From the NCBI GenBank assembly GCA_905221605.1, contig CAJNDS010002549.1, positions 308,333 to 372,332 of the forward strand: 64,000 nt of DNA. Reading direction: 5' to 3'. The notes below the pieces were generated by a model. It was given only the letters and a program-made list of their open reading frames with translations, was not told where the DNA came from and made no database searches. The position numbers were made by a program, and so were the translations under genes. The stretch comes from Symbiodinium natans. Taxonomy: Eukaryota > Sar > Dinophyceae > Suessiales > Symbiodiniaceae. Below are positions 45,372 to 55,273 of this stretch, piece after piece. The stretch's first letter is position 1; the number at the start of each line of letters is the position of its first letter.

Positions 45372-46065
45372 ATGGCTGCCGAGGGTGAGACGCCAGGCAT
45401 GGTCGACATGAAGGCAAGGGATGAAGACCCCGAATACCCCTGTTGCCTGGTGACTATCGGGGTCACTGTGTTCGCAGGTGACTGCCAAAAAGAGCCTCTT
45501 GGCAATCTCACCTTTTTCCGCGTTTCCACTTGACAGCTCTCATGAGCATGCCATGGGTTCAAAGTCCATACAGGCCTCCTTGCTGCTTCGACAGGCATCA
45601 ACTTCTACATGAACTCAGCCAAAGCTTTCTTCACGGGAGTGGTCGACGTTGAAGGCAAGAAACGCGAGCCTGCCAGTGCCCTAGAATTGCGATGTTCTTG
45701 ATTCGGCTGCATGCTAGCAGCATCTTATCGTCCAGAAGAATGCCAGAACGTTCATGCTCAGAAGGTTTGCGTGCTGAACATCTCGGGCTTGGGTGATGCC
45801 ATCAACGTCGCTGCAACTTTGCTGAACCTTTGAACCACTTTTTGAGCACCTTGCAGAGCAGCATGACGTCTTAAGCAAAGCGCCAGGCACAAGCTGCTGG
45901 GGCCGTTGTTAAGGAGGGCCTCGCCACATGCCCAGACGTGGGGAGTTCCGGCGCATTCAACAGTAGCTCACTTGTTCTTTCAGTATGGGCTTGGGCAGAG
46001 AGGCCACCATCCACAAGATCGAGACGTCTTATCCTGTGCCTGCCCCAGTGCGAACTGCAGGCAAG
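45372..46065 (+). CDS. Alba-domain-like nucleic-acid-binding protein, multi-exon
   Basis: Alba proteins bind DNA or RNA and act in chromatin or translational control. Exons by frame: 45372-45477 (start MAAEGETPGMVDM), 45595-45677 (INFYMNSAKAFFTGVVDV), 45765 to about 45831 (VLNISGLGDAINVAATLL), 45876-45922 (AQAAGAVVKEGL), 46003 to about 46060 (ATIHKIETSYPVPAP). The pattern FYxNSAKxF, then IsGLGdAINvA, then a KIETSY strand matches the Alba alpha/beta core. Introns are 117, 87, about 44 and 80 bp. Donors are GT, GC, possibly GA, and GC. The first exon contains an unexpected hydrophobic stretch (CLVTIGVTVFAG). Further exons, perhaps near 46195-46250 (AETLEKRKASRSGGKF), may form the basic tail. 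The stop codon is not fixed. Confidence 0.62.
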
Positions 46066-46250
46066 CGGCATACATGTCGACTCCCGATCCTGCACATTGT
46101 GTGTGCTCATGCAAACGATCGATGCTCCTTGTTTGGCGAACTGCCTGTGGACCGCTGATCTCCCACACACACACAGAGATCGAGTAAAGTTTCAGGCCGA
46201 AACCTTGGAAAAGCGCAAAGCCAGCCGCAGTGGTGGAAAATTTGCTGTGT

Positions 46251-47158
46251 GTTGCTGGACGTGTGCAGCTCAGGAGATGAAGTTGACGAACGGCTCGGAG
46301 CGGGGCTGTGTGGAAGCCTCAGTCTGTTGGGTCGAGATGAGGATGTTCGGGACTTGGCTTCTAGATGTTTTGACAGAGTCGGTTCTTCTGTAACCTTAAA
46401 GCGATATACTGGCCATTACAGGCCGATCAGAGATCGGGAGTCAGAGGCCCGAGGCATTCGGAGACAGGCAACCCCAAGATACTGAGGCAAGGATCATGAT
46501 CACTCTGCACAAGAAGGTTTGAGCAGACAGCCTCCTGCTAGGGCATACTGTTTGTGCGGTGCGTGTGCGGGGTCTTTGGAAGGGCCTTTCCAGAACACAG
46601 CTTTGTAGCTGGGCAGTCACTGGGTAGCCCACGCTGAGACCTCCACGCATGTACGATTATTGAAGGCCAAAAACAGAATGGGCCAAGTCTAGGAGTCATG
46701 ACTGCAGATACGTTCCTGGCAAAAGCCGGTGCAAGTGAGCTGTTTCCCATGCTGCTGTGAGCTGTGAGATCAGAGTGATGGAGTCGTGCTGTGGTGGAAT
46801 TCACGTGATGTCTCCAAACATTCTTTGCGCAAAGTTGCCGGACTGCAGCCATGGCGCGGAAGGTGGCCGAACAATCATGTTCTTGCGGCTCATCCACGCA
46901 GCAGAAAGAGCACGTGAGTGCGAAGCAAGCAAATGACATGCACGAGGCTTGTAGCTACAAGCAGCGGGCCGCCGCCAGATGTTGTAGTTAGCATGTGGAT
47001 GGTGACATTCACAATCGCGTAGCTGTGTCACATACCGGACCCATGATGAGTGACGTTTCTTTGGCCCGCACCTGAGCTGATTTCAGCTCCACCTCGGTTC
47101 GAGTCGAGTACAACAAGTGATTGTGCAATCGTCCTGCTGTTGCCGGGTTTTGTGTCAG
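46251..47158. other. No confidently supported gene
   Basis: A frame near 46275-46400 (EMKLTNGSERG and onward) may extend the Alba-like gene. Otherwise only short overlapping frames are present. No repeats. Confidence 0.35.
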
Positions 47159-47617
47159 GACTGGCCTCTAAGCAAAGAGGAACAAAAGAAGCGGATCATG
47201 CGGCTCTATGACAAGGTGCTTGAGCCTGTGCGGCGGCAGAGCACGGCAGAACTTGGGGGTGCAAAAACCATTTTTCTCCCAGGATGTCCAGGCTGCAAAT
47301 GCTTGCGCCTCAGGGTTCAGGGTTTAGGGTTTAGGGTTTAGGAAGTTTAGGGAGGTATGGAGGTATGCTTTCAAGTTGGGTTCTTGGATGATGCCAGCAG
47401 GACATGTGACCTTGCGTCGCAAGGAGCTACTCCACTCTGGGGAGGCCGCCTTGAAAGTGGCGCTGAAGGCAACTGCAACTCACGGTGGCATCATTGCAAT
47501 GATTCAGTCTTGATGCAACTCTTCCAGGCTTTGCACCAGAAGCTGAAAGAGACCGGCCCGGCAGAGGGCAATGAGGGTAGCAGGGCTTCACAGGAACAGC
47601 CGCCTGACAGCTCTTAG
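47159..47617 (+). CDS. Small unrecognised helical protein, three exons
   Basis: Exon 47159-47258 reads DWPLSKEEQKKRIMRLYDKV and LEPVRRQSTAELG. Exon 47401-47468 reads HVTLRRKELLHSGEAALKVA. Exon 47528-47617 reads ALHQKLKETGPAEGNEGSR and ends at TAG. Phases agree at both joins (phase 1, then phase 0). Donors are GT at 47259 and GC at 47469. The first intron carries a telomere-like patch. The visible 85 or so residues are charged and helical. The start is upstream and not found. No family is recognised. Confidence 0.68.
47311..47352 (+). repeat. Telomere-like TTTAGGG patch inside an intron
   Basis: About five TTTAGGG or TTCAGGG units, lying within the 142-bp intron 47259-47400 of the small helical-protein gene. 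Here the G-rich strand is the sense strand, the opposite of the permease introns. Confidence 0.9.
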
Positions 47618-48169
47618 ACTCTTGACCCACGAGCGCCAAACAGTGTGCATCATTGGGGAGCTCTTGAAGCTATCATGAGCTGCCTCGGCGAGGACGCGTC
47701 TTGTCCAGAGCACCCTGCAGGCAGAAGAGCTCCGACATAGCAGAAGCCATTGTCTTGCAGCCCTGTTGCGCAAAGCATTCGCGCATGCCGGAGGCCATGA
47801 GGTGTTGGCATCGTCCAGCCAGTCCATTGAGGTGACGGAAGAGCCCCGCGCCAATCCTGTCGTGACAGTGGTATACGCATGACAATTACTCAAATACGTT
47901 TCCTGAGCAAGCAGTCTGCGCGGCTGTGTAGGTGACTGACAACGTGAGACCGAGGCCGACCTCCCCTGCCCACACGGAGCAGACGGAAACGGAGGCTTCA
48001 TGAACTTCGTTGTCGGCTCAGGCATGCCAGAAGCATACTCAGTGGATGTGCAAGGTGACGGAGGAGGCCCGAGAGGATGGCGAGAACGCTGCAGAAGCTG
48101 CAGAGTGATGCCGGCCTTCTTTACCTGGGCACAGCTCCACAACAAGCAGCCTCCTAAAGCGTAAACAAG

Positions 48170-48790
48170 GCGTTTGCAGCATGCCATTGTGGACGCAGCT
48201 GCTGCGCGCGAAACCTGGGGATTTGCAGTACATTCAGTACATGAGCTCCTTGCACAGATGTGCGTTGCGCGTTGGACGCATGTTGCAAGGCTCGCCTCCC
48301 TGCCCAGAGCTTATTATTCCCCATTCACAGGGCCACAGGGTGGTGAATGAAAGGAGCATGAAGTGAAGAGTACGCAGAAGGTTTGGTACCCCTTCCCTCT
48401 CTTCTGTGTTGGTGCCGGGCTCAAGCGGCCCTTCCCAGGTCGTTTGCTGCAATTGGTTCATGGTGGGGTGTGCGAGTAGAACACAGGTGGGCATTGCAGC
48501 TGATGCCGACAAGGACAAGCATGCTGCACTTGCTGCGGCCGCGGTCTGCATAAATCGGTTGCGCTAAATACGGCACTCGCTGCAAGGACAGTCCGGAGGA
48601 TTGCTTCGAGGTGCGACTGTACGGTCAAGATGCTTCTGAAGCCGTTCAAGGGCAGCTGCTCTATCCTATGCCCTGTCAGGTCAGGCACCGAGCAAAGTCC
48701 GAGGGTGCCTTGCCCGTTGATTGATGTCTCGTTTTTTTTGCAGGATGGCGGTGTGCTGTTAGCGACAGGCTCAACGTGAGTGTTGGAGTT
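48170..48790 (+). CDS. Scattered unrecognised exons
   Basis: Protein-like + frames after AG acceptors: near 48178-48260 (AIVDAAAARETWGFAV), 48488-48568 (VGIAADADKDKHAALAAAAV, then stop), about 48611-48680 (VRLYGQDASEAVQGQLL) and about 48745-48777 (DGGVLLATGST). They are consistent with one gene read through several introns. No domain is recognised and joins are not fixed. Minus-strand frames in 47588-48880 are judged to be shadows. Confidence 0.4.
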
Positions 48791-49226
48791 CTGGTTTTGT
48801 GCAGGTGCCCGAGTCGTGGCACCGGCAATACAGAAGCCCGAGGAGTGCTTACCACCTGCATGGCTATTCACATTTGACATCCCTTCACTTCAGCGCAGAG
48901 CTCACTGCATGTGCACCATGCTTAGGCATACCATGCAGCATAAAGCTCCCAGGACCGCCGCCGCAGGAAGTCCCGAGGAGGAGAACCATTGAAAGTGTGG
49001 AGTCCTAAGTCCTGAGTGCTTGAGCTGAAGACCAGAAACGCAGACTCTAGACTACGCAAACACCTCCCGGCCAGGTCCTTTGCAGATCCGGAGGACTTTG
49101 GGATGCGCTGCAGCTTGTTATTCATTGCTAGTAGTAGCTACTCCAGTGTTCCTGAGCTTGTGAGACCATGGTCGTTGGGTATTATCAAAGCAGTTCCTAT
49201 TTGGTTCGGCGTGCGCGATGACTAGG

Positions 49227-49632
49227 ATGTTGAAGGAGATCGATGAACCTTGGCCGGGAAGGGCGAGCAGCAGACGGCGACCCTCGATCGCCGAGCCGGA
49301 GCCTTCCCCACCCAGCTCTCCGAAATCAAAGCAGGCATCCTCAAAAAAAGGGCATGAGAGGAGCTTGTGGACTATAGTGCTGCGAGTTCAGATCTTGGGA
49401 TCAGGCTTTTTCCGATTCATTGCCGGCTTTTTCAGCTGTGCAGGTGGCACCCAAAGCTCCTCCCGCAGCTTTGTCCCAGGCACTGCAGGGCCGGCAGCCC
49501 AGCCGTGCTGCCAAAGCCTTCTTCAGCATTCTTCATAAATCAAGTGAAGATGTTCGCCCCCCTTCCTCCTCTTCATCGCCCGAGGCCCATCAAAAGCCTG
49601 CGTTCCACGGCGCCAGCGAAGGGGTCTCTTGA
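49227..49632 (+). CDS. Unrecognised Ser/Pro-rich protein, two exons
   Basis: Exon to 49376 reads MLKEIDEPWPGRASSRRRPS then SPPSSPKSKQASSKKG. After a 67-bp GT-AG intron (49377-49443), exon 49444-49632 reads VAPKAPPAALSQALQGRQPS, then RAAKAFFSILHKSSED and a Ser-rich end, stop at 49630. Both exons share phase 0. The protein is disordered and basic with SP/SSP motifs, as in phosphorylated regulatory or chromatin-associated proteins, but no function can be assigned. Upstream exons are likely. Confidence 0.6.
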
Positions 49633-49649
49633 CCTGAAGCTTGTCAAAG

Positions 49650-50860
49650 CTGGTCATGGCTTAGGTTGACGAACTTAGTTGGAAAGCTTCTTCTGGCTCC
49701 CAAGATTCCTGCAATCCGGGACACCCACGAACAACTCGGACACGCACCAACAACCCAAGCCTGACTGATTATGAATCTTGTTATGCTATATACTAGAAAC
49801 ACTAGCTGTGCTTGTATGTGTATGACCACAAAGCCTCGCTTGTGTTCTCTGAAAGTGAGTGTCAGTGCCCGAGAGCCCTTTTTTGAAAAGCCGATTGCCC
49901 TCAACCATATGTCTGCACCCTCCGTCAGCGGGACTATTGTCGAACTTGGCCTGGGAGCCCTTAATTGCAGTCCATGGCCCAGGCAGGGCGCTACCGGCAC
50001 CATCATCGGCGCCAAGTGGAATGTTGGACTTCATCTAATTTGTGACTTAGAGTATGTACACTTTGTTCAGAGTGAGTGGAACTTGCGTAGGTTAGCTTGC
50101 ATGGTGCCGCCAGTTAGACATGTCGATCATCAGTTACCTCCTGAGCAGGCACGTAAACCTTCGCGTATATGTGCGTCAGCGTTCAGGATGAATGTTGTGA
50201 GTTCCACTGTCCTCCGAACAGCACAGAACAGACGCCAATGCTCCGTCAAGTGAGAAATGGCCACGCTTGAGCCGGCAGATGTGGCTGAGTATCATGGTTC
50301 GATTGCCACTGGTTCCACCCAAGCACACGAAGCCAAGACGCGGCCCAAGGAGGCTACAAAGCTAGCCTTAAGTGACTACGGCCATGGGCCGTAGACACCG
50401 TTCCGTGCACAAGCTCCTCGTGGCCATAGCAGATGCTGCCTCAGGGGGAGGGGCCTACAGCAGTGCTGAGAGCCTCAACCCTGAACCCTAAAATGTCTCA
50501 TGGACGGAGGCTGCTTGCTTGACTCTCCCGCCACTGCGAACGGCGGTACTCTCAGCTGATTTTGGCTGTGCTCCGAAAAAGCAGCCCCAGAAAATCCCAA
50601 GACTCCCAGGAACTCACGCTCCTGTGACCCATATGGGACCCTTGCTGCTATCCAGGCTGTTAGTCATCAGAAATTGTTCGTCATCATATTTCTGAGTTCA
50701 GGCGGCCTTCATCCTGAGCAAGCAAACTTGGCAAACTAGCCTTAGACGACGTCTGTGGCTCACGCAGGCCACACGTCTGCAAAACATGTTGCTTGTGAAG
50801 GGTATCACAAGGTTGACTTGTGTTGCCACAGGCAACGCTGGGTTCTGCCTTGCTACCGGT
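49650..50860. other. No confidently supported gene; one short telomere-like patch
   Basis: A frame at 49909-50253 starts MSAPSVSGTIVELGLGAL but is not clearly coding throughout. Two degenerate telomere-like units (ACCCTGAACCCTAAA) lie at about 50477-50491. Nothing else is supported. Confidence 0.35.
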
Positions 50861-50969
50861 AAGCACGCATGCAGAGGACGTGTCAGCTCAGTTTCCTACA
50901 TGCCTGTCTGAGGGCTGCAGCTCAACCATGCAGTGAAGCTAGTGCTGACCTTGTGTCGCACCACTTGCA

Positions 50970-51690
50970 GGAGCAAGTGGAGCAAGTGAAGAGGTTAGCA
51001 GTGGTTGAGACCTATCCACCGATGCTTGGCTGCGAAGCCTCAAGCAAGTCAAGCTAGATGCACATGTTGCCTCACTGCAACTTTCCAAGGGAGCAGAGAG
51101 AATTAGTCTGCACGAAACTGGCAAGGTTTGGATCGCTGGTGCCATTGACGGGGGTGTTCTCGCTAGCCCAGTCTGCAGCGAAGCTCACAGAAGCTGTCCC
51201 AGATTCATCGTCAGCTTTTCTGCGCGACTGCACGGACACGCAAGGTGCATGTCTCTTGCCTGGTGATTCGAAACTCCAAGGACCCGGACGATCTCCCCTC
51301 CATGTCCAAGCGATTCGGGAAGCTTTCCAATGACGATTTGGACGCATACCGCTTCGTGTGCACACAGCACCTGAGCCGAGTCAACTTGGATGTGCTTGGG
51401 TGATTCGTTGACTGGGAGCGCGACAACCTTTTGAGAGTTGTGGCGAGGTATATTGGCCTCATAAGGTATGCTGATCCTGATGAGAAGGCTTGTGTCACGC
51501 GGGCAGACCGGCATGGAGTTCTGTGATTCTTTTCCTTTCTCAAGCATTTTGGCAAGAAGCAACAAGGTCATTGGCTACGACAAAGCTGGACGGTTCAAGG
51601 CCTGCGATGATGCCATTGCGGCTGTTGGACGAGCCCGCGATCTGCTGAAGAAATCAGATGCGAAGGCCGCTGGAAAGCATGACATTGTGT
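50970..51690 (+). CDS. Unrecognised multi-exon gene
   Basis: A series of convincing + frames after AG acceptors: 50971-51040 (EQVEQVKRLAVVETYPPMLG), about 51050-51165 (VASLQLSKGAERISLHETGK then AGAIDGGVLAS), 51254-51403 (CLVIRNSKDPDDLPSMSKR then LSNDDLDAYRFVCTQHLSR, stop at 51401), about 51467-51520 (ADPDEKACVTRADRHGV) and about 51560-51690 (VIGYDKAGRFKACDDAIAAV then ARDLLKKSDAKAAGKHD). Natural composition in all of them argues for one protein of 150 or more residues. I do not recognise the family. Exact boundaries between pieces are approximate. Confidence 0.55.
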
Positions 51691-51737
51691 TATTTGAATC
51701 AAAACTCTGTCCTTTGCAGAATATGTTGTTCCTCTGT

Positions 51738-51775
51738 CTTCGCGCGCGCGCACGCGTGCGCGCCCGCGTTTCCAG
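51738..51775. repeat. CG-alternating tract
   Basis: CGCGCGCGCGCACGCGTGCGCGCCCGCG, an alternating purine-pyrimidine stretch capable of Z-DNA. Confidence 0.75.
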
Positions 51776-52014
51776 GCTTGCGCATTAACTGTGTTTTTTT
51801 GGGGGGGTTCACTGTGTTGTTTTGCGTCAGCTTTGTGTTTTTTGGCTTCATGTGCGGGTGCAGACCCTTGGCATCCTCGCAGCTGTCATCGTTTTCGGCG
51901 CCGTAGAAGGCTCAAGTTGTTTTGTCTGGTCGGATTGCAGGGATGTAAAGGATTAAACTCTGCAATTGGTGCGAGCTTGAAAAAATTAGCCCATACAAAG
52001 ACTCAACAGCATAG

Positions 52015-53160
52015 CCATGTCGTGTACACTTCCAAGAGTAACGCGGCCGCCGTGATAGGTCAACTTCCAAGATTCCGCAGGTCATAGCGGAAGGTACCGA
52101 TCCAAGAACCAGGCGAGTACGACGTAGGCACGCGCCCAAAAACCAGCTGACCAAGACGTATACTCCCAAGAGCCAAGCGACCAGACGCTTCATGCACTTC
52201 AAAGAACCATGCGGCCATGAGAAGGTAAAGTTTCCAAAACCCAATCCACCACGAGTAGGTACGCCTCCAAGATTCAGTGGATCGTAAGTTCCAACAATTC
52301 ACTTTCACGAACCACCACGATGGCAATTCACAGAACGTTTGACCGCAATGGTAGGTGGTCCTTGCGCTTTATTTGGCCTGGTCCTGTCCTCTGATTTCTT
52401 CGGGTGTTTTTTCTTGTTTTTCGGGCGTCTTTCCTCTGGTTTCTTGGGGGGAGGGGGACACTAACGTCCGTTCCTACAGCGACCATGTCCCAAAACACTG
52501 GCACGCAAAGCGTTTTCGCCTCTTTGCGCAACGTGATGCGTTTCTGGAGCAAGACGCGTTGTTGCAAGGCTGTCACAAGCTTGCAGTCTTGTAAAAATCA
52601 CAAAACCACTGCGAATTGCAGCGTTCTTACCTCTTTGTGCAACGTGTTGCAAAAGCATGTTTCACGTTTCTGGAACAAGACACGCTGTCGCAAGCGTTCA
52701 TGTCGTGTTTTGAATATGCCCCAAAACACTGAAATAAACAGCGTTGTGGCCTCTTTGCACAACATAGCTACATCGGGTGTAATATCATACTCTAACCTTG
52801 TGAATTTCATATCCCCCCCAATACACAACCAGCAGTGGTGAAGGCCCACAACCCTGAATTCAACAAAGTGGTTTTGCAGGACCTGGAAAGCACGCGTGTC
52901 GCAAGAATGCCGCGTCTGCCACTAAATCCGACCTTGTCAGGGCATAACACAACCAGGCAACAACACGGCGCCCCGACCTGGCAGGTACACTACGAAGTAC
53001 CAGGCGATCAGACGCTACAGACACTTCCAAGAAACAAGCGGTACACTTCCAAGAGCCAAGCCAGCAGACGCTACCGCTACATACACTTCCAAGAACCAGG
53101 CTGTTTCGATGCCAGGAGCCATGACACAACACTAGGTACGCTTCCATTAATGGTATAGGA
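52015..53160 (+). repeat. Degenerate repeats with ACTTCCAAGAACCA words, and a ~110-bp repeat
   Basis: Two blocks (52015-52325 and 52980-53160) carry many copies of ACTTCCAAGAACCAGGCGA-type words with GACGCTACA spacers at a roughly 45-bp period. Between them at 52490-52580, 52610-52710 and 52725-52775 are three imperfect copies of a unit with CCTCTTTGCGCAACGTG and GTTTCTGGAGCAAGACGCG words. Open frames across these are not judged coding. Confidence 0.65.
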
Positions 53161-53189
53161 GGATCACTTAGCAGCTTAGCAACACTCAT

Positions 53190-54180
53190 CACCCTCATTT
53201 GGCGATTCGGAGCCCTCAAACACGCTCCAACATGTGGCGATTCCGGTTCATGATATACACACGACCCCTCATTTGGCGATCCCGGCTCATCGTGTTGCTT
53301 GAACACAGATATATTCCGGTTCTCATATATCTCTTCACTTTCAACTTATATTTCAAACACACCCCCTCATTGGGCGATCGTTTGTCGAGTCGGGGTCATC
53401 ATCTAGCGGCGATTCGAAGGCATCATATATCTTGAGCACGCCCCCTCATTTGTCCCTTCCGGTTCATGATATATCTGAAGCACGCGCCCTCATTTGGCGA
53501 TTCCAGTTCATGATAAATCTGAAATGCGCCCTCTCATTTGGCGATTCCGGCACATCGTATATATTGAACACGCCCCCATTCCGGTTCATCATACATCTTA
53601 AACTTCATCATCATCTAATGCCCTAAACATGCCCCCTCATTTGGGGATTCTGTTTCATCAACTTAAGCACGGCCCCTCGCGACGTACCCTCATCATGTAT
53701 CTCCAACACGCCTCCTCATTTGGCGATCCCGCTTCATCATGTACTTTTAACATGCCCCCTCGTCTGGCGATATCGGTTCATCATAATATATCTTAAACAT
53801 GCCTCATTTGACGATTCCAATTCATCATATATCTTAAATTTGGCGATTCGGAGTCATTATACATCTGAAACACGCCCCCTCATTTCGCGATTCCGCTTCA
53901 TGACAAGTTAAATCTTAAACACGCCCTCTCATTTGGCGATTCCGTTACATCATGTATCTTAAACACAGGCCCTCGCGACACTCCCTCATTTGGCGAATTC
54001 GGTTCATCGAAAAAGCTTAAACGCGCCTCCTCATGTGGCGACTCCGGTTCATCGTGTATCTTAAACATGCCCCCTCATCTGGCCATACCGGTTCATCATA
54101 TGTCTTAAACTCGCCCCCTCGTTTGGCGATTCCGGTTCATCATATCTAAACGCGCTTTCTCATTTAGCGACTCCTGCTCA
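53190..54180 (+). repeat. Array of ~45-bp degenerate repeats
   Basis: About twenty copies of a unit of the form CCCCTCATTTGGCGATTCC plus GGTTCATCATATATCTTAAA and CACG. Copies vary in sequence and length. The reverse complement of the same unit forms arrays at 54710-55270 and 56330-56950. Confidence 0.85.
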
Positions 54181-55273
54181 TCATAATGGGGTAGTCCGTC
54201 TTCTTCCCGATTCGCTTTGTATTCCATCATTACCGGAATTGCGCTTGTTCTTCCCATTTTGGCCGGCCGCAAAGAGGTTGATCAAAGCCCCCTTTCTATC
54301 CCTTTCTTTAGAGACCGAAACTCGACAGTATGTGTGTGTTGGGAAAGCCGTCATTCATCTTCCACCATTTCCGGGTTTTTCCGTCCTTCATATTCCATCA
54401 TTTCCGGAAATTTGCGTCTTTCATGTTCCTCCATTTCCGGAAATTTGCGTCTTTCATATTACTCCGTTTCCGGATTTGCCCGTCCTTTATGTTCCCTTCT
54501 TTCCGGAAAATTCCGGCTTTCATATTTCACCATTTCCGGATTTTTCCATCCTTCATATCCCATCATTTCCGAAAATTTCCGTCATTCATATTCCATCATT
54601 TCCCCAAGAACCTCTTTGCGGCCGGCCAAAATGGGAAGAACAAGCGCAATTCCGGTAATGATGGAATACAAAGCGAATCGGGAAGAAGACGGACTACCCC
54701 ATTATGATGAGCAGGAGTCGCTAAATGAGAAAGCGCGTTTAGATATGATGAACCGGAATCGCCAAACGAGGGGGCGAGTTTAAGACATATGATGAACCGG
54801 TATGGCCAGATGAGGGTTAAGATACACGATGAACCGGAGTCGCCACATGAGGAGGCGCGCTTAAGTTTTTTGGTGAACCGGATTCGCCAAATGAGGGAGT
54901 GTCGCGAGGGGCCGTGTTTAAGATACATGATGAAACGGAATCGCCAAATGAGAGGGCGTGTTTAAGATTTAACTTATCATGAAGCGGAATCGCCAAATGA
55001 GGGGCCGTGTTTAAGATATATGACAAGCTTAAGGTATATGATGAACCGGAATGGGGGGGCGTGTTCTAGATCTTCGATGTGCATGAATCGGCAAAAGGGC
55101 GTGTTTAAGATGTATAATGACTCCGAGTCGCCAAATTTAAGCTATGTGATGAATTGGAATCGTCAAATGAGGCATGTTTAAGATATATTATGATGAACCG
55201 ATATCGCCAGACGAGGGGGCATGTTAAAAGTACATGATGAAGCGGGATCGCCAAATGAGGAGGCGTGTTTGAG
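53698..55273. repeat. Large palindrome (inverted repeat with ~0.6-kb arms)
   Basis: The left arm 53698-54279 pairs with the right arm 54609 to about 55273. The inner part, 54072-54279 against 54609-54816, appears perfect over about 208 bp by eye. It includes GGCCGGCC and the word ACCTCTTTGCGGCCGGCC on the right. The outer parts are imperfect; the right arm has a 7-nt loss near 54817 and extra repeat material. The spacer 54280-54608 (329 bp) carries its own TTTCCGG-type repeats. The structure could extrude as a cruciform or be a fold-back element. Confidence 0.85.

Noticed and set aside
53190-54180. CRISPR-like array of regularly spaced repeats
   Set aside because: Repeats are degenerate and contiguous without unique spacers, occur in both orientations and lie in a eukaryotic intron-rich context with no cas genes.
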